Origin: Lachnospiraceae bacterium
GTDB taxonomy: Bacteria > Bacillota > Clostridia > Lachnospirales > Lachnospiraceae
Assembly: GCA_017387565.1 (NCBI GenBank)
Contig: JAFOEY010000016.1
Location: 49,645-113,644, forward strand
Length of the DNA stretch: 64,000 bases
Direction: 5' to 3'
This document shows, piece by piece, positions 44,201-52,704 of this stretch (position 1 is the stretch's first letter; each line of letters starts with the position of its first letter). The notes under the pieces are model-generated. The model was given only the letters and a program-made list of their open reading frames with translations. It ran no database searches and was not told the DNA's origin. A program made the position numbers and the translations under genes.

Positions 44201-45912
44201 TTGGTTCGAGAGGATCGGTTGGATCTTCTTTTGTTGCCTATCTTTCCGGAATTACAGAGGTAAATTCTCTCAGTCCGCATTACTATTGTAAAAAATGTCA
44301 TTATTATGATTTTACTTCCGATGAGGTCAGGGCGTATTCCGGTAAATCCGGGTGTGATATGCCGGATAAAATGTGCCCGCAGTGCGGAGAATTACTGGTA
44401 AAAGACGGATTTGACATTCCGTTTGAAACCTTCCTCGGATTTAAGGGGGATAAAGAGCCGGATATTGACTTGAATTTCTCCAATGAATATCAGAGTAAAG
44501 CACATAAATATACCGAAGTTATTTTCGGATACGGACAGACTTATCGTGCCGGAACCATTGGCTCGGTTGCCGATAAGACGGCATATGGTTTTGTGCGTAA
44601 ATATTTTGAAGAGCGTGGTATTACAAAACGCGGATGTGAAATTGACCGTATTTCCGTTGGTTGTACGGGTGTAAAGCGTTCTACCGGTCAGCATCCGGGT
44701 GGTATTGTTGTTTTGCCGGTAGGAGAGGATATCAATTCCTTTACACCGGTTCAGCGTCCGGCAAATGATATGACAACAGACATCGTTACCACCCATTTTG
44801 ATTATCATAAAATTGATCACAATCTTTTGAAACTGGATATTTTAGGACATCTGGATCCAACGATGATTCGTATGCTTCAGGATCTGACCGGTGTAGATCC
44901 GGTTAAGATTCCGTTGGACGATAAAGACGTCATGTCCCTGTTCCAGAATACGGAGGCATTAAAGATTACACCGGACGACATCGGCGGTATTTTACTGGGT
45001 TCTTTGGGAATACCGGAATTTGGTACGGAGTTTGCTATGCAGATGCTTTTGGATACCAAGCCGACTTCCTTTACCGACTTAGAGCGTATTGCGGGACTGG
45101 CACACGGAACCGATGTATGGTTAAACAATGCCCAGACATTGATTCAGGAAGGGAAAGCTACCATTTCCACAGCAATCTGTACCCGTGATGATATTATGAT
45201 TTATCTGATTGATAAGGGATTGGATGAAAGTACCGCTTTTAAGATTATGGAAGCAGTTCGTAAGGGAACCGTGGCAAAAGGAAAGTGCGCAAACTGGGCT
45301 GAGTGGAAAGAGTTGATGAAGGAGCATGATGTTCCGGATTGGTATATCTGGTCCTGTGAGCAAATTAAATACATGTTCCCGAAAGCGCATGCGGCAGCCT
45401 ACGTTATGATGGCATGGCGAGTTGCTTATTTTAAGGTAAATTATCCGTTGGCTTATTATACGGCATATTTCAGTATCCGTGCGAGCGGTTTTTCTTATGA
45501 AATTATGTGTCAGGGAATTGGAAAAATTGATGCAACACTCGAAGACTACAATTCCAGAAAAGATGATTTATCGAAAAAAGAAGAGGATTCGTTAAGAGAC
45601 TTGCGTATTGTTAAGGAAATGTATGCACGAGGTTATGAATTCGTTCCGATTGATATCTATAAAGCACATTCCAGATTGTTCCAGATTGTGGATGGAAAAA
45701 TCATGCCATCCTTTAACAGCATTGACGGAATGGGTGACTCGGCAGCAGAATCCCTGATGGAAGCCGCCAAAAACGGACCCTTTTTATCCCGAGACGATTT
45801 ATGCGAGCGTGGTAAAATTTCCAAGACGACTGCAGAAAAAATGGCAGAGATGAATCTGCTCGGAGATATTCCGATTTCCAACCAGTTTAGTTTATTTGAT
45901 TTTATGATGTAA
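41275..45912 (+). CDS. polC: DNA polymerase III PolC (Gram-positive replicative alpha subunit)
   Basis: PolC is the replicative polymerase with a built-in proofreading exonuclease. The 1545 residues contain an N-terminal domain, a charged Lys/Asn/Asp-rich linker (about 175-285), an OB-fold region, a PHP domain (VELHCHTKMSDMDG, about 411-424) split by the DEDDh exonuclease (FDIETTG with D519 and E521, then AHNASFDMSF and HHRAVDDAEA), a zinc-finger stretch (CKKCHYY..CPQCG, about 1005-1042), and the polymerase active site EPDIDLNFS (D1063, D1065). It is slightly longer than the usual ~1440-1470 because of the linker. The ATG has only a weak upstream site. Confidence 0.97.
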   Translation: MEPKEFFAAFPTLQLKEELKNELAGIKVTHITTTRNRDILRIYIAADRLIAKKTIIAVEQQIKKQLFEQSNIVIKIYEHFTLSKQYTPQNLYKEYRDSILLELKNYSPVLFSMLKKADAEFSDEHLLLTAEDIHVYHDRATELTDILNKIFTERCGVYVDIEIAFKPAEESATKKDDEIRLKRQIEEIEMRLASSVQNDSMDENSSLAEPDEDNQTGQMLDAKEKQSEKAKVASAKKGENRIQNDRSADQTKQNGNFSKSEGRKYNKDYPRKKDFYPKKSDDPSIIWGMHDIEGEPIPVEDIVGEIGNVVIRGKVIGVDTKPIASLKKTILILTVTDFTDTIIIKQFVEDERIDEVLGRFDTKKGTFVKIKGDVSVDKFDHELTIGGRGLIIKEIDDFTTKRMDYSANKRVELHCHTKMSDMDGVSDVIDIVKCAYKWGHPAIAITDHGVVHALADVFHTWCDLWDAEKKRCKEAGIVPDRQNFFKIILGVEGYLVDDSKQIVDNPKNLDIHQDYVVFDIETTGFSPVKNNIIEIGAVKVQNGQITERYSTFVNPREPIPYRITQLTSITDHDVMDAPCIEEVLPEFLEFSKDCVMVAHNASFDMSFIKENAARQNLLREFTIVDTVGIARILLPNQAKHTLDACAKSLGVSLENHHRAVDDAEATAEIFVKFLPMLEAKGVEKLMDINQLAEDNKDTVKKLPYYHIIILAKNEVGRINLYRLISESHIDYFYKKPRIPRSLLQKYREGLILGSACEAGELFRAMLDGKSDAELYKIAGFYDYLEIQPLGNNKFMIESDRHENIESMEDLMELNRKVVEIGEALHKPVCATCDVHFLNPEDEIYRRIIQAGQGYKDEEQAPLYLRTTEEMLEEFQYLGSDKAREVVITNTNLIADCIESIDPVRPDKSPPIIPNSDEILTTICHNKAHEIYGEVLPEIVEKRMEKELNAIIKNGFAVMYIIAQKLVWKSVEDGYLVGSRGSVGSSFVAYLSGITEVNSLSPHYYCKKCHYYDFTSDEVRAYSGKSGCDMPDKMCPQCGELLVKDGFDIPFETFLGFKGDKEPDIDLNFSNEYQSKAHKYTEVIFGYGQTYRAGTIGSVADKTAYGFVRKYFEERGITKRGCEIDRISVGCTGVKRSTGQHPGGIVVLPVGEDINSFTPVQRPANDMTTDIVTTHFDYHKIDHNLLKLDILGHLDPTMIRMLQDLTGVDPVKIPLDDKDVMSLFQNTEALKITPDDIGGILLGSLGIPEFGTEFAMQMLLDTKPTSFTDLERIAGLAHGTDVWLNNAQTLIQEGKATISTAICTRDDIMIYLIDKGLDESTAFKIMEAVRKGTVAKGKCANWAEWKELMKEHDVPDWYIWSCEQIKYMFPKAHAAAYVMMAWRVAYFKVNYPLAYYTAYFSIRASGFSYEIMCQGIGKIDATLEDYNSRKDDLSKKEEDSLRDLRIVKEMYARGYEFVPIDIYKAHSRLFQIVDGKIMPSFNSIDGMGDSAAESLMEAAKNGPFLSRDDLCERGKISKTTAEKMAEMNLLGDIPISNQFSLFDFMM

Positions 45913-46075
45913 GTGTCAAAAATGTAATTTGCGAATGTGCTTGCACAAATGAGCAAATTATATTTATTGACACGCTGAACACGGAGTACGGAATAAAATG
46001 GCGTTAATACGGCATTTTATGATAGTATGAGGTGTTCGTGGATTGCGAGAATTGCGTAGCAATGTAGCAATCCAC
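45913..46075. repeat. Three consecutive palindromes after polC
   Basis: Hairpin one (45913-45973): GTGTCA...TTTGC arm pairs with GCAAATT...TGACAC, enclosing GTGC-tt-GCAC. Hairpin two (45976-46038): TGAACAC at one end and GTGTTCG at the other, enclosing ATAAAATGGCG and CGGCATTTTAT. Hairpin three (46038-46075): GTGGATTGC and GCAATCCAC, enclosing ATTGC-gta-GCAAT. No U-run follows any of them, so they are not ordinary terminators. The GTGTC/GACAC ends recall those of the element at 25001. Confidence 0.65.
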
Positions 46076-46104
46076 ATACATCATTCTTTAAGTAGGAAAC
46101 GAAA

Positions 46105-46887
46105 ATGAATCAGTTAGAAGAATACTACAATAAATTTAATGAAGAGAAGCGACTGAATTCCAGACATGGTCAGGTAGAATATCGTATTTCCATGCAGTAT
46201 ATTCATCAATATCTTCCCAAAGACAGGAAACCGGAGGAAATTAAAATTCTGGATATCGGAGCCGGAACCGGCAGATATTCCATTCCGCTTTTTGAAGAAG
46301 GATATGATGTGACAGCTGTAGAACTGGTACAGCACAATCTGGGGATTTTGAAACAGAAGAAACCGGAAATCAAAGCATACAAAGGAAATGCCTTGAAGTT
46401 GAAAAGATTTCAGGATGAAACATTTGATCTGACGCTTTTATTCGGCCCGATGTATCATTTGGGTAGTTTTGAGGAAAAATTGCAGGCACTTTTGGAAGCC
46501 AAGCGGGTTACGAAAAAAGGTGGCATGATTTTGGTTGCCTATTGTATGAATGAATACAGTATTATTACCTATGCCTTTAAAGAGAAACATGTGCTGGAAT
46601 GTCTGGAAAACGGGATGATCGATGAAAATTTTCATACTCGTTTTATGGAAGGAGAATCACTTTATGATTATGTACGAACGGAAGATATCGAAAAATTGAA
46701 TGAGACGGCAGGTCTTAATCGGATAAAAATCATTTCTCCCGATGGTGCTGCTAATTATATCAGGCCGTTTCTTAATGCATTAAGTGAAGAGGAATTTGAG
46801 GCTTTTATACAGTATCAGAAGACTGTCTGTGAAAGAGCAGATTTACTTGGAGCAGGCGCTCATGTTGTAGATATTTTGCAAAAATAG
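46105..46887 (+). CDS. SAM-dependent class I methyltransferase
   Basis: A 260-residue methyltransferase of the Methyltransf_11/25 type. Motif I is ILDIGAGTGRYSIPL (D50 onward), followed by the acidic end of strand beta-2 (VTAVELVQHNL) and the motif IV region LTLLFGPMYHL. The substrate cannot be predicted. It lies alone between the palindromes after polC and the tRNA gene. The start ATG at 46105 has AGTAGGAAAC upstream. Confidence 0.85.
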   Translation: MNQLEEYYNKFNEEKRLNSRHGQVEYRISMQYIHQYLPKDRKPEEIKILDIGAGTGRYSIPLFEEGYDVTAVELVQHNLGILKQKKPEIKAYKGNALKLKRFQDETFDLTLLFGPMYHLGSFEEKLQALLEAKRVTKKGGMILVAYCMNEYSIITYAFKEKHVLECLENGMIDENFHTRFMEGESLYDYVRTEDIEKLNETAGLNRIKIISPDGAANYIRPFLNALSEEEFEAFIQYQKTVCERADLLGAGAHVVDILQK

Positions 46888-46915
46888 AAAAAATTGCAAA
46901 AATAGAAAAAAGTTC

Positions 46916-46944
46916 TTGCATTCTTTTGCATAATTTAGTAAGAT
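46916..46944 (+). promoter_or_regulatory. Promoter of tRNA-Glu
   Basis: TTGCAT (46916-46921), a 17-base spacer and TAAGAT (46939-46944) lie 31 bases before the mature tRNA 5' end. A 7 bp hairpin AAAGGAC...GTCCTTT (46948-46969) lies between the start point and the tRNA and may guide processing. Confidence 0.6.
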
Positions 46945-46975
46945 AGCAAAGGACGCGTGAGTGTCCTTTGTAAAT

Positions 46976-47047
46976 GGCTTGTTGGTCAAGAGGTTAAGAC
47001 GCCGCCCTCTCACGGCGGAATCAGGGGTTCGATTCCCCTACAAGCTG
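46976..47047 (+). tRNA. tRNA-Glu (anticodon CTC)
   Basis: The sequence folds as a full cloverleaf of 72 bases. The acceptor stem is GGCTTGT/ACAAGCT with a G-U first pair, and the discriminator base is G. The D arm is GTC...GAC, the anticodon arm CCGCC-CTCTCAC-GGCGG has anticodon CTC reading GAG, and the T arm is GGGGTTCGATTCCCC. CCA is not encoded. A T-rich run follows. Confidence 0.95.
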
Positions 47048-47065
47048 TTTTTTAAATTTTTAGTA

Positions 47066-47095
47066 TTGACATTCCTAAAACATTAGGTGTAAACT
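47066..47095 (+). promoter_or_regulatory. Candidate promoter of the rimP-nusA-infB operon
   Basis: TTGACA (47066-47071), an 18-base spacer and TAAACT (47090-47095). The -35 is perfect and the -10 matches at four of six. The leader terminator and rimP follow. Confidence 0.55.
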
Positions 47096-47124
47096 AATTT
47101 AGGATAGTAAAAACGATGATAGAA

Positions 47125-47149
47125 AGTGGGCTTGCAAGTCCACTTTTTT
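47125..47149 (+). terminator. Leader terminator upstream of rimP
   Basis: AGTGGGCTTG/CAAGTCCACT is a 10 bp stem with almost no loop, followed by six T. It lies between the promoter at 47066 and the rimP start at 47182. In Bacillus subtilis the nusA operon leader holds an intrinsic terminator used for NusA autoregulation, so the same role is plausible here. Confidence 0.7.
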
Positions 47150-47181
47150 CTATTGTTGGAATGAAAAACAGAGGTGAATCT

Positions 47182-47649
47182 ATGTCAAAACGCGATACCT
47201 ATGAAAGCCGTACAGAAGCATTGCTTTTACCGATTATGGAAGCCAATCAATTTGAGCTGGTGGACGTGGAATATGTTAAGGAAGGAAGCAACTGGTATTT
47301 ACGGGCTTATATTGACAAAGAAGGCGGAATTTCCATTGATGACTGTGAACTGGTTAGCAGAGCCTTATCCGATCTTTTGGATCAGGAAGATTTTATTGAA
47401 GAAGCTTATATTTTGGAAGTCAGTTCTCCCGGTTTGTTAAGACCGATTAAGAAGGATAAGGACTTTCAGAGAAATGTTGGAAAAGAGATTGAAGTTCACT
47501 TATTTAAAATGATGGATAAGAAAAAAGAACTAATCGGTACTCTGACAGCGTTTGATGCAGATACGCTGACCATTCAGACAGAAGAAAAAGAAATCAGGCT
47601 GAACCGGAAAGAAGCAGCGCTGATCAGACCTTATATAGAATTTGATTAA
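47182..47649 (+). CDS. rimP: Ribosome maturation factor RimP
   Basis: RimP assists 30S subunit maturation. The 155-residue product has the family core FELVDVEYVKEGSNWYLRAY, YIDKEGGISIDDCELVSRAL and the EVSSPGLLRP motif. The ATG at 47182 fits AGAGGTGA at 47170-47177; the longer open frame from 47116 reads through the leader terminator. nusA follows as in most bacteria. Confidence 0.95.
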   Translation: MSKRDTYESRTEALLLPIMEANQFELVDVEYVKEGSNWYLRAYIDKEGGISIDDCELVSRALSDLLDQEDFIEEAYILEVSSPGLLRPIKKDKDFQRNVGKEIEVHLFKMMDKKKELIGTLTAFDADTLTIQTEEKEIRLNRKEAALIRPYIEFD

Positions 47650-47677
47650 CATTTATTTTCAGGAGGAAAAGGGAAAA

Positions 47678-48892
47678 ATGAACAAAGAATTATTATTGGC
47701 ACTGGATATGTTGGAGAAGGAGAAAGAAATCAGTAAAGATGTTTTGTTTGATGCAATCGAAAATTCATTGATTACAGCCTGCAAAAATCATTTTGGTAAA
47801 TCTGACAATATTACCGTGGAAATGAATCGTGAAACCGGTGATTTCATGGTATGGGCCAACAAAGAGGTCGTTGAAAGCGAAGAAGATGTAGAAGATGATG
47901 TATTACAGATTTCTTTAGAAAAAGCGCTGGAATATGATAAAAAGGCAAAAGTCGGAGACACTGTTAAAATCGAAGTAAGAAGTAAAGAATTCAGCAGAAT
48001 TGCTGCACAGAATGCAAAAGGTGTTATTGTTCAGAAAATCCGTGAGGAAGAGAGAAACATTCTTTACAATCAGTATTTCGAAAAAGAAAAAGATGTGGTA
48101 ACCGGTACATTCCAGAGATATCTCGGAAGAAATGTCAGCATCAACCTTGGTAAATGTGATGCCATTCTGGATGAAAAAGAAATGGTTCCCGGTGAAACCT
48201 TTAAGCAGGGCGAAAGAGTTAAGGTTTATGTGCTGGAAGTTCGCAATACTTCCAGAGGACCGCGCGTACTTGTCAGCCGTACACATCCTGAACTGGTAAA
48301 AAGACTGTTTGAAGAAGAAGTTGCAGAAATTGCAGATGGTACGGTTGAAATCAAGAGTATTGCAAGAGAAGCCGGAAGCAGAACCAAAATGGCAGTTTAT
48401 TCCGAAAATCCCAATGTGGATCCGGTTGGCGCCTGTGTCGGTATGAACGGTGGCAGAGTAAACGCTATTGTCAACGAGCTGCGCGGTGAAAAAATTGATA
48501 TTATCAACTGGGATGAAAACCCCGGTGTGTTAATCCAGAATGCACTGTCTCCTGCAAAAATTGTTGCAGTATTTGCAGATCCGGATGAAAAAACAGCTAA
48601 AGTCGTTGTTCCGGATCATCAGTTATCATTAGCAATCGGTAAAGAAGGACAGAATGCCCGTCTTGCAGCAAGACTTACCGGATATAAGATTGATATCAAG
48701 AGTGAAACTCAGGCGAAGGATGCTCCCGGTTTCCATTACGAAGATTATATGGATGATGAAGAATATTACGAAGATGGTGAGTATGAAGGCGCTGAGTATG
48801 AAGATGGTGAATATGAAAGCAGTGAATATGATGAAAATGCCGAATATTCAGAGGAATCAGAAGTAGCAGAAAATTCAGAAGCAGAGGAATAA
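47678..48892 (+). CDS. nusA: Transcription termination/antitermination factor NusA
   Basis: NusA binds RNA polymerase and nascent RNA to control pausing and termination. Domains in order: N-terminal polymerase-binding domain (about 1-130), S1 (VVTGTFQRYLGRNVSINLGK), KH1 (KRLFEEEVAEI...SREAGSR type) and KH2 (LAIGKEGQNARLAARLTGYK). There are no C-terminal acidic AR repeats as in E. coli; instead a short tail of Glu/Tyr/Asp repeats (EYEGAEYEDGEYESSEY) is present. The ATG at 47678 fits AGGAGG at 47661-47666. Confidence 0.97.
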   Translation: MNKELLLALDMLEKEKEISKDVLFDAIENSLITACKNHFGKSDNITVEMNRETGDFMVWANKEVVESEEDVEDDVLQISLEKALEYDKKAKVGDTVKIEVRSKEFSRIAAQNAKGVIVQKIREEERNILYNQYFEKEKDVVTGTFQRYLGRNVSINLGKCDAILDEKEMVPGETFKQGERVKVYVLEVRNTSRGPRVLVSRTHPELVKRLFEEEVAEIADGTVEIKSIAREAGSRTKMAVYSENPNVDPVGACVGMNGGRVNAIVNELRGEKIDIINWDENPGVLIQNALSPAKIVAVFADPDEKTAKVVVPDHQLSLAIGKEGQNARLAARLTGYKIDIKSETQAKDAPGFHYEDYMDDEEYYEDGEYEGAEYEDGEYESSEYDENAEYSEESEVAENSEAEE

Positions 48893-48900
48893 GTGGTTTT

Positions 48901-49170
48901 ATGGCAAAAAAAATTCCGTTACGGCAGTGTGTCGGATGCGGTGAAATGAAAAGTAAAAAAGAAATGATGCGTGTGATAAAAACACCGGAAGATGAAATCT
49001 TACTGGATGTTACCGGAAAGCAGAATGGACGGGGTGCATATTTGTGTAAAAACGCAGATTGTCTCAAGACTGCCCAAAAGTCCAAAGGATTGGAGCGTTC
49101 CTTAAAGCATGCCATTTCTAAAGAAGTATATGACAACCTGTTAAAGGAGTTTGATAAGCTGAATGAGTAA
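48901..49170 (+). CDS. rnpM: YlxR/RnpM family RNA-binding protein
   Basis: An 89-residue YlxR-fold protein (RnpM), recently described as a modulator of RNase P in Firmicutes. The family motifs are RQCVGCGEMKSKKEMMRVI and NGRGAYLCKNADCL. It overlaps the next gene by 8 bases and sits in the standard nusA-infB position. Confidence 0.93.
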   Translation: MAKKIPLRQCVGCGEMKSKKEMMRVIKTPEDEILLDVTGKQNGRGAYLCKNADCLKTAQKSKGLERSLKHAISKEVYDNLLKEFDKLNE

Positions 49171-49477
49171 ACCCGACAGAGTTTTATCCATGATGTCCAT
49201 TGCGGCAAAAGGACGTAATTTGGTCAGCGGAGAGTTCGCAGTCGAAAAAGCGGTAAAGACGGGGACGGCCCATCTTGTTATTGTTGCAGAGGATGCTTCG
49301 GATAATACAAAAAAGCAATTTAGAAATATGTGTGAATTTTATGAGGTTCCAATGGTCGTTTACGGAAATAAAGATGTTTTGGGCCATTTCATCGGAACAC
49401 AGATGAGAGCGAATGTTGCAATTACGGATGCCGGAATTGCAAAAAGCATCTTAAAATCGGTAAATAACGGCAAATGA
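49163..49477 (+). CDS. ylxQ: L7Ae-family ribosomal-type protein YlxQ
   Basis: A 104-residue member of the L7Ae/L30e/YlxQ family, expected to bind kink-turn RNA. Recognisable segments are VLSMMSIAAKGRNLVSGEFA and DNTKKQFRNMCEFYEVPMVV. The cognate RNA is unknown. Translation probably depends on coupling to rnpM through the overlap. Confidence 0.88.
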   Translation: MSKPDRVLSMMSIAAKGRNLVSGEFAVEKAVKTGTAHLVIVAEDASDNTKKQFRNMCEFYEVPMVVYGNKDVLGHFIGTQMRANVAITDAGIAKSILKSVNNGK

Positions 49478-49493
49478 ATTTCGGAGGTAGAAT

Positions 49494-52346
49494 ATGGCGA
49501 AAATAAAAGTACATGAGCTTGCAAAAGAACTGGATGTATCCAGCAAAGAGGTAATAACATTTTTAAATGATAAAGGCATGGAAGTAAAAAGTCACATGAG
49601 CAGCATTGAAGATGATGCGATTGCATTAGTAAAAAAGCAATTCGGAAAGCAGGTTACAAAACCGGAAGAGAAAAAAGAAGAAAAGCCGGAAGTAAAAGCA
49701 GAAGTACCGAAAGCAGAGGCACCGAAAGCAGAAGCACCGAAAGCAGATGCGCCCAAGGCAGATGCAAAACCGGAAGCTGCCAAAACCGGTGAAGCTCCAA
49801 AGAAAAAGAAAAATATTATTTTTGTTTCTAATATGCAGAATAGTTCCATGCAACAACGGAATGGAAACCGTCCCCAGAATGGTGGTAATCGTCCTAATGG
49901 CGGAAACGGCAACAATGGACAGCGTCCCGGAAACGGAAAGCCGGTTATCCAACAGCAACAGCAGCACAGACCGTTACCGAAACCGGTTATTAAACCGGCA
50001 GTTCTGCCAAGTTACGAAGAGGAATTTGGTGTACCGGAAAAAACACCTGTTACAAAACAGCAGGATAATAAAAAAGATGGTTTCAACCGTAATGATAATC
50101 GGGATAATCGAGGCGGTAACAGAAATGATGGACGAAACGAAAACAGAGGCGATTTTAAAAACAACCGAAACGATGACAGAAAAGGAAATGGTCAAAACTT
50201 TGCCAAATCCGGAAATGGAGAAAGACGTCAGGGTGGTTATCATGAAAATCGCCAGGATAATCGAAGCGGGGATGGTTCTCGCGAAGCTAACCGCGATAAT
50301 AAGAGGCCTTTTGGCAATAATGAACGCCCTAACAGAGGAGATGGCAGACCGGGGAACAACAATTTCAGAAAGCCTTCTTCCGCAAATAAAGGCTTTGTTC
50401 CGGACAGCCCGATCAAAGAACAGGAAAAACACCGCGATGACGAAAAGCGCCGTCAAAGTCAGGAAAGAGATAAACGTTCCAAGAAAGACCATCTTTACGA
50501 AGATGATGAAATGATGGGACAAAAAGGCAAGATGAACAAACCCGGCAGATTTATCAAACCGGAAAAGAAAGTGGAGGAGAAAGAGGAAGAACAGATTAAA
50601 GTAATCGTTATTCCCGAAACACTGACCATTAAGGATCTTGCCGATAAAATGAAAATCCAGCCGTCTGCAATTGTTAAAAAACTTTTCATGCAGGGACAGA
50701 TTGTAACGGTAAATCAGGAAATTTCTTATGAAACTGCAGAAGAAATTGCAATGGAATATGAAATTCTTTGTGAGAAAGAAGTAAAAGTTGACATCATCGA
50801 AGAACTCTTAAAAGAAGAAGAGGAAGATGAAGCAACTTTAACACAGAGACCTCCGGTTATCTGTGTTATGGGACACGTTGACCACGGTAAAACTTCTCTT
50901 TTGGATGCAATTCGTAAGACCAATGTTACCGACAAAGAAGCAGGTGGTATTACACAGCATATTGGTGCGTATACTGTAACTGCAAATGGCGAAAAAATTA
51001 CATTTTTGGATACACCCGGACATGAAGCATTTACAGCCATGCGTATGCGTGGTGCCAATTCAACGGATATTGCCGTATTGGTTGTAGCTGCTGATGACGG
51101 TGTTATGCCACAGACGATAGAAGCAATTAACCATGCCAAGGCTGCAGGTATTGAAATCATTGTTGCGGTCAATAAGATTGATAAGCCCAATGCCAATATT
51201 GACAGGGTTAAACAGGAGCTGACAGAATATGAACTGATCCCTGTTGACTGGGGCGGAAGCACAGAATTTGTTCCCGTGTCTGCAAAGAGTGGCGAAGGAA
51301 TTGCCGATTTGCTGGAGACCATTATATTAACCGCAGAAATTTTAGAGTTAAAGGCAAATCCCAATCGAAAAGCAAGAGGTCTTGTTATTGAGGCTGAGCT
51401 TGATAAAGGAAGAGGACCGGTTGCAACGGTTCTGGTACAGAAAGGTACTTTGAAAGTGGGAGATTTTATCTCTGCAGGAGCAGCCCACGGCAAAGTTCGT
51501 GCCATGATTGATGATAAGGGTCGTCGTGTTAAAGAAGCCACACCTTCTACTCCGGTAGAGATTTTAGGTTTATCCGATGTTCCGAATGCAGGTGAGATCT
51601 TCATTGCACACAATAGCGATAAGGAAGCAAGAAACTTCGCAGAAACCTTTATTGCACAAAATAAAGAGAAAAAGCTGGAAGAAACAAAGGCTAAGATGTC
51701 ATTGGATGATTTATTCTCCAAGATTCAGGAAGGTAATCTGAAAGAGTTAAATCTGATTATCAAAGCCGATGTTCAGGGTAGTGTGGAAGCTGTAAAACAG
51801 AGTTTGGTTAAACTTTCCAATGAAGAGGTAGTCGTAAAATGTATTCATGGTGGTGTAGGTGCCATTAATGAATCTGACGTTTCCCTCGCTGCTGCATCCA
51901 GTGCGATTATTATTGGTTTTAATGTGCGTCCGGATGTAATGGCAAAGGCAACCGCAGAACGCGAAGGTGTCGATGTCCGTCTGTATAAGGTTATTTACCA
52001 GGCAATCGAAGATGTGGAAGCTGCCATGAAGGGAATGTTAGATCCTGTTTATGAAGAACAGGTTATCGGTCATGCTGAAGTGCGTCAGCTCTTCAAGGCA
52101 TCTGCAGTTGGTAACATTGCCGGTTCTTATGTATTGGACGGCAGATTTGACAGAGGATGTAAGGTTCGTATCTCACGCGGAGAGGAACAGATTTACGAAG
52201 GAGAACTGGCCAGCTTAAAACGTTTCAAAGATGACGTAAAAGAAGTTAAAGCAGGCTTTGAGTGTGGTCTTGTATTTGAAGGTTTTGATCAGATGCAGGA
52301 AGGTGACATTGTAGAAGCATATATTATGGTAGAGGTTCCCAGATAG
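49494..52346 (+). CDS. infB: Translation initiation factor IF-2
   Basis: IF-2 positions initiator tRNA on the 30S subunit. The 950 residues contain two IF2_N domains (about 1-45 and 380-430), a long low-complexity linker (about 55-330) with [18 protein letters not shown] repeats and an Asn/Arg/Gly-rich stretch, and then the GTPase core. G1 is GHVDHGKTS (G460-T467), G3 is DTPGHEAF, and G4 is NKID. Domains II to IV follow. CGGAGG precedes the ATG. rbfA begins 1 base after the stop. Confidence 0.98.
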   Translation: MAKIKVHELAKELDVSSKEVITFLNDKGMEVKSHMSSIEDDAIALVKKQFGKQVTKPEEKKEEKPEVKAEVPKAEAPKAEAPKADAPKADAKPEAAKTGEAPKKKKNIIFVSNMQNSSMQQRNGNRPQNGGNRPNGGNGNNGQRPGNGKPVIQQQQQHRPLPKPVIKPAVLPSYEEEFGVPEKTPVTKQQDNKKDGFNRNDNRDNRGGNRNDGRNENRGDFKNNRNDDRKGNGQNFAKSGNGERRQGGYHENRQDNRSGDGSREANRDNKRPFGNNERPNRGDGRPGNNNFRKPSSANKGFVPDSPIKEQEKHRDDEKRRQSQERDKRSKKDHLYEDDEMMGQKGKMNKPGRFIKPEKKVEEKEEEQIKVIVIPETLTIKDLADKMKIQPSAIVKKLFMQGQIVTVNQEISYETAEEIAMEYEILCEKEVKVDIIEELLKEEEEDEATLTQRPPVICVMGHVDHGKTSLLDAIRKTNVTDKEAGGITQHIGAYTVTANGEKITFLDTPGHEAFTAMRMRGANSTDIAVLVVAADDGVMPQTIEAINHAKAAGIEIIVAVNKIDKPNANIDRVKQELTEYELIPVDWGGSTEFVPVSAKSGEGIADLLETIILTAEILELKANPNRKARGLVIEAELDKGRGPVATVLVQKGTLKVGDFISAGAAHGKVRAMIDDKGRRVKEATPSTPVEILGLSDVPNAGEIFIAHNSDKEARNFAETFIAQNKEKKLEETKAKMSLDDLFSKIQEGNLKELNLIIKADVQGSVEAVKQSLVKLSNEEVVVKCIHGGVGAINESDVSLAAASSAIIIGFNVRPDVMAKATAEREGVDVRLYKVIYQAIEDVEAAMKGMLDPVYEEQVIGHAEVRQLFKASAVGNIAGSYVLDGRFDRGCKVRISRGEEQIYEGELASLKRFKDDVKEVKAGFECGLVFEGFDQMQEGDIVEAYIMVEVPR

Positions 52347-52347
52347 T

Positions 52348-52704
52348 ATGAAAAAAAACAGTATTAAAAATACTCGTATCAATAATGAAGTTCAGAGAGT
52401 ACTTGCAAACATTATCAGAGGTGAAATCAAAGATCCGCGTATTTCACCCCTGACAAGTGTTGTTGCTGTTAATGTTGCACCGGATTTGAAGACGGCAAAG
52501 GTCTGGATTTCCACATTAGGAGACGAGAAGGCGCAGGCAGATACGCTGGCAGGTTTAAAAAGTGCCGAAGGTTATATTAAAAACTGCCTTGCAAAAGAAA
52601 TCAATTTAAGAAATACACCACAGCTACATTTTGTCATGGATCAGTCCATTGCCTATGGTGTGGATATGACAAAGAAAATTGATGAGGTAAATAAAAATTT
52701 ATGA
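52348..52704 (+). CDS. rbfA: 30S ribosome-binding factor RbfA
   Basis: RbfA is a KH-domain 30S maturation factor. The 118-residue product carries INNEVQRVLANIIRGEIKDP near the N-terminus and the typical VNVAPDLKTAKVWIS strand. Its stop overlaps the start of nrnA by 4 bases (ATGA), so the two are translationally coupled. Confidence 0.95.
   Translation: MKKNSIKNTRINNEVQRVLANIIRGEIKDPRISPLTSVVAVNVAPDLKTAKVWISTLGDEKAQADTLAGLKSAEGYIKNCLAKEINLRNTPQLHFVMDQSIAYGVDMTKKIDEVNKNL

Noticed and set aside
50726-51721. Minus-strand 331-codon open frame antisense to infB
   Set aside because: It is a shadow of the strongly biased infB GTPase codons; the plus-strand gene is certain.
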